Assembly: GCA_026826555.1 (NCBI GenBank)
Contig: JAKSZT010037276.1
Span: 1,543,844 to 1,607,843 of the forward strand
DNA from: Tolypeutes matacus
Taxonomy: Eukaryota > Chordata > Mammalia > Cingulata > Chlamyphoridae
Direction: 5' to 3'
DNA length: 64,000 nt
Shown here: in pieces, positions 60,332 through 64,000 of the stretch
Position numbering within the stretch: the first letter of the stretch is position 1
Layout: each line of letters starts with the position of its first letter
Made by a program: the position numbers and the translations under genes
The notes under the pieces: generated by a model
Told to the model about the DNA's origin: nothing
The model's database searches: none
Seen by the model: the letters and a program-made list of their open reading frames with translations, nothing else

Positions 60332-63099
60332 CTGTACATGTTGTGTCTGTTTTAAATACTCCTGTGTTTTATTTTTTTCCCACGTAGTGGTGAGTTGACC
60401 AGTGGATATTTTTTCCTTTTACTTCTAATTTTGAGAATTAGAGCTTAGTTTCTTTTCTCCAGGATTTCATTCTTCTGCTCTTTCTTTTCCAATTTTAGCA
60501 GTCTTTTCCAAAGAACCCATCCTCTATTCCCCTGAGCTCCAAAAAATTTGTCTGTGGCATTGTTTATGCAACACTCTCCTAAGAACCCTTCAGTATAGCA
60601 GCAGATAAAAGACAGGCCAGCCAATTTGCTAAGAAGCGTTTCTTGGACGTTTTTCCAGGCTCACCAATGAAAGGATGACAGTGATGCTACCTTTCCAGGT
60701 TACACCAGAGGGAGGCCTTTGGAATCCAGGGCCCGAAGTTCAATTTCCTGTTGCTTGAAAAGGTTATCCATTGCATTAAATGGAATGTATCAGTTGGCTG
60801 GTGACTTTTGGTAATGTTGACTCTTCATTGAGATGACAACACTTAACTCATTACATTCTCATTGATTCCTGTGCCCTGGGATTCCATTGCTCTGAGGTTC
60901 TCTGGTTTAAAATACTATGGTTTTCCAAGTGATTTAGTTATGTGTGGGAATTTATGCCAATGAGGTATGTGCAATTCAAAAAGGAAGTTTTTACTCAGAA
61001 AGAACGAATGTCTTGCGGGAAATAACATGATAAAAAAATTATTTCATTCCTAGAGATCATTTTGTCCACATGTTTGACCTGGAATATAATAAATAGAATT
61101 TTATTTTCATTTATTTCCATCATCTCAGACTAATTATTTTCCTTTATAAGAGTTTGTATCCCTTTCTTATTATTGATTCTATCAAATTTAAACTAACCTT
61201 ACACTCCCCTTTAAAATTAGCAATTTCTTTAATCTAATTTCCATTTCAATTTGTAATTTTACATTGAAGACATTTTCATCAGCTTTAAAAAAGCCATTCA
61301 TTTTTCTCTTTGTCCACATGAGGGGCTATAGAGTACATAACCATAAAATTGATAGACAACCCTCCAAAAATATTCAAGGTCAACCAGCAAATATCCTATG
61401 CCTTACTGTGTCAAGAAAGGATTGAAAAGTGAATTATTTCTCTTTTAACCTGATTTTTCTTTCTTTATTATAATTATTATAGAGATTTTGAAAAGGTATA
61501 ATAATGATTGAAGGGATGATGGCACACCTCTGGGAATCTACAAAACACCTGGGAATATACACAAGGAATCAATATGATATTGGTTTAAGATGTATCAATG
61601 AAAAATATTTCTTTTAAAAATAGTGGGAATGTCAGGACATGTACATACAAGTTGAGCCATGGATCATAGTTATTAGGGTTGTTTGAATGATGCTATCTCC
61701 AAGTTTTAAAAAATGTATCACAATTCATTTTCCTGCTGGAGATGTGTAAATGGGACCCCTCTAAATTGTTATGCCCCTTGTGTTTGTAAGATCATGAGTT
61801 TTGCTATACTCTTCAAGTTTATGTATGCTCATGAATGAACGATATTCATCACTAAAAAATAGATTGAGAGGAAAGTTGGCCAGTGTAAAACATGAAAGTT
61901 TGGAATTTCCTTTTTCTCTAAAGAGGTATTCACTTTGTTTTCTTCATTGTTGGAGGCTATAATTATGGGTTCATAGAATCAAGGGTGGTACCCTGCGCTT
62001 GATGGCTTTGTTCCTTGACTTTTATGAACTGTTCATCTCCCCCATGATATGCCTGGATAGCTGAGTCCTTCTTTGTAAGCTTGTGGACACTATCATTACC
62101 TTTTCTCACCTTGATGTAGGCAGGGGCTTTCACAAGGTGTATTAGAAATTGGGAGATTTCGAGCTGTTTCTCTTCTATGCTCCTTTGTGTATCTGTGGAT
62201 TCTGCTTTCTTTTTAAGAAAAAGTTTGATTTTATTTCCAATACTTCCTGAGAAATTACAATATGTCCCATGAGCAGTGATTTTTATACAGAGAACTGCAT
62301 CACATACTCTGCACTCGAGAACAACCCAAAGAGGTCAGGAACACCAGAAATATTTTTCTTGAAACAAAACCTGAACCCTTCTAACCATTCAGTAAACAAT
62401 TGAGAAGTCATGTAAAAAGTTCTCTGCTGAATTGTCAATTGAAAATAATGATTATTCAAAAATGGAAGTATCACTGTGAAACATTCCTTTTCTTCCAATG
62501 ATTATTCTCCAAATTAGAGTAGTTGAAATTATTTCATAAAGTATTAGGAAGAAAATTTGTTCCAAAAATTTTTTTGAAAATAGTATTCCACATGAATTCA
62601 CATCATTGAAGCCTATTATATTAAAAAAGCTTGTTGTTTAAAAGGGTTAAGTATTTTCTGACAATTAGCATTCTCAGAGTAGGTGGAAAAATTCTTTCTC
62701 TCTTAGTAAAGATTTATTCGTAGAAGATAATTGATATTTAACCATTCTTTTAAAATCTGATTTTCAGTAAGTACATTAAAAAGTTTTTCTTTATTTTAAA
62801 TACAAAAAAAAAAATGCCAATTAGAGAATCTCATGCTAATCTGAGTTATATCTGTTTTTTCACCGCCAAGCCTCCACATTCTTGTGATTGTAAATATATA
62901 TTTCTTAACAGAATATGTAAATTAACAAAACATTTATGCACTCAGTCACAATACTCATAGCACTTTCCTCCAGCATCCCATGACACCGTGGTGGAATATT
63001 TCTTACTGGACATGATAAAATGTCATGACATTGTTCCCCCCAGCCACCGACTATACTATATGTTCAAAACCCATTTTCTGTGCCCTGCCTTCACCATGT
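60332..63099 (+). repeat. Array unit 8 (about 2768 bp)
   Basis: Full except for a short deletion at about 60498, where 'agcagt' is joined to 'cttttcc', removing about 21 bases present in other units. Minus frame at 62283-62498. Dyad at 63017-63032. Confidence 0.85.
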
Positions 63100-63846
63100 C
63101 TGGAGAGTTGTGTGTACATGTTGTGTCTGTTTTAAACATTGTTGTGTTTTAATTTTTTAAACACATACTGGCAAGTTGACCAGTGGATATTTTTCCTTTT
63201 ACTTCTAATTTTGGGGATTAGAGCTTAGTTTCTTTTCTCCAGGATTCCGTTCTACTCCTCTTTCTTTTCCAATTTTAGCAGTGCCTTCTTTCATGTTGCT
63301 GTCTTTTCCAAATGGCCCATCCTCCATTCCCAAGAGCTCCAAATAATTTGTCTCAGGCATATTTTATGCCACACCTACCTAAGAACTCTTCAGTGGAGGA
63401 GCAGAAAAATGACGTGCCAGGTCATTTACTAGGAGGTGCTTCTTGGATGTTTTTCCTGGCTCATTAACGGCAGGTTGAGAGTGATTCAATCTTTCTTAGT
63501 TACACCAGATGGAGGCGTTTGGAAAGAAGGGCCAAAACTTCAATTTCATAGTAGTTGAAAAAGCTATCTGTTGTATTAAATGGGATGTATCAAGTGGCTG
63601 GTGACTTTCATAATGTTGAGTCTTCATTGAGATGACAACACTTGCTTATTCTATTCTCATTGATGCCTTTGCCCTGGGATTCAATTGCTCTGAGTTTCCC
63701 TGGTTTAAGATACTCTGGTTTTCCAAGTGATCTTGTTATGTGTGGGAATTTATGCCAATGAGATGTGTGCAATTAGCAAAAAGGAATTTTTTACTCAGAA
63801 TGAATGAATGCCTTGAGGGAAATAGCACGATTAAAATAATTATATC
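63100..63846 (+). repeat. Array unit 9, interrupted by L1
   Basis: Collinear with units 2-8 until 'aaaataattatatcat' (63831-63846), equivalent to 'aaaaaattatttcattcctag' in unit 8 at about 61032-61052. The L1 at 63847 begins there. Whether the array resumes beyond the L1 cannot be seen. Confidence 0.85.
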
Positions 63847-64000
63847 ATGGAGGGGCAAGATGGCGTTAGTGTAGGAGGGCACACACTGCAAGCTCCAAGA
63901 GCAAGGCAGATTGGGGACGGGGTCCTGCCCGGGGGTCTGTGCTGTGCACGCGTGGAGTGAGAAGCTTGGGACATCTATCTGCGCGGATCGGCGGCATGGA
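63847..64000 (+). mobile_element. L1 5' end, plus strand, running off the window
   Basis: Begins GGAGGGGCAAGATGGCG after array text. The 154 bases align base for base, with few differences, to the reverse complement of 46028-45875, the 5' UTR of the L1 inside the array; 'gctgtgcacgcgtggagtgag' and 'catctatctgcgcggatc' are identical in both. A full 5' end suggests a complete element beyond the edge. The target duplication cannot be checked. Confidence 0.85.

Larger units (their letters stand above)
34595..63846 (+). repeat. Macrosatellite-like direct tandem array, unit about 2.8 kb, split by an L1
   Basis: The same long sequence recurs head to tail with unit starts (arbitrary phase at CTGGAGAGTTG) at 35346, 46579, 49384, 52189, 54999, 57788, about 60332 and 63100. 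Full spacings are 2805, 2805, 2810 and 2789; two later intervals are about 2544 (deleted) and 2768. Landmarks keep the same offset in each unit: 'gtgccttctgtcatgttgct' at about +175, and 'tacaatatggcac' at about +1960. In one stretch compared by eye (46880-46982 against 49682-49784) I count 11 differences in about 103 bases. The unit has no L1, SINE or LTR text in it and no gene that I recognise. The left edge fades at about 34595, and the right end is cut by an L1. 36222-46034 is not array but an inserted L1. Confidence 0.9.

Noticed and set aside
46579..63100. Assembly duplication artefact
   Set aside because: Units differ by many substitutions and indels, so they are not copies of one read set.
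34595..63846. CRISPR array or bacterial repeat
   Set aside because: The unit is 2.8 kb, with no short repeat-spacer pattern, in clearly mammalian sequence.
34595..63846. Array unit as a tandem L1 or ERV internal region
   Set aside because: No L1 ORF or UTR text seen in the unit, no LTR pair and no retroviral gene motif; a database search is still needed.

Overview
The window looks like non-coding DNA of a placental mammal, most probably a xenarthran (armadillo, sloth or anteater). The evidence is AT-rich sequence with no intact gene, nested L1 elements, mammalian MIR, MER20-like and MLT-like repeats, and several tRNA-derived SINEs with the head and B-box pattern of the xenarthran DAS family. 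The species call rests on the remembered look of DAS-SINEs and is an inference.

Layout. Positions 1-12 kb are AT-rich sequence with decayed L1 pieces and solo LTRs. From 12.1 to 16.3 kb there is a composite DAS-SINE with a perfect 14-bp target duplication, a MIR, an old + strand L1 that is internally deleted, and a separate L1 promoter fragment. From 16.3 to 24.4 kb the sequence is mostly unique. It holds a MER20-like element, a MIR, a minus-strand DAS-SINE and the only recognisable host gene: an olfactory receptor pseudogene on the minus strand at 18.39-19.31 kb with four in-frame stops and at least three frame changes. From 24.4 to 34.5 kb there is a nest of minus-strand L1 fragments, a HAL1-like element, three related solo LTRs of about 600 bp, a hAT-like element and a second composite SINE.

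From about 34.6 kb to 63.85 kb runs the most unusual structure: a direct tandem array with a unit of about 2.8 kb (nine full or partial units, phase boundaries at 35346, 46579, 49384, 52189, 54999, 57788, about 60332 and 63100). I recognise no gene or known repeat in the unit. The array is split by a nearly complete minus-strand L1 (36222-46034) flanked by a 10-bp target duplication, and at the right edge it is cut by a second L1 on the + strand starting at about 63847, whose 5' end closely matches that of the first. Units differ by roughly one base in nine in a stretch compared by eye, so the array is old and not recently homogenised. Each well-preserved unit carries a conserved dyad around TGTCATGACA.

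No feature here appears to make a functional protein. The story is one of repeat accumulation: an ancient macrosatellite-like array and an olfactory receptor relic, invaded by successive L1, SINE and LTR waves whose nesting order can be read from target duplications.
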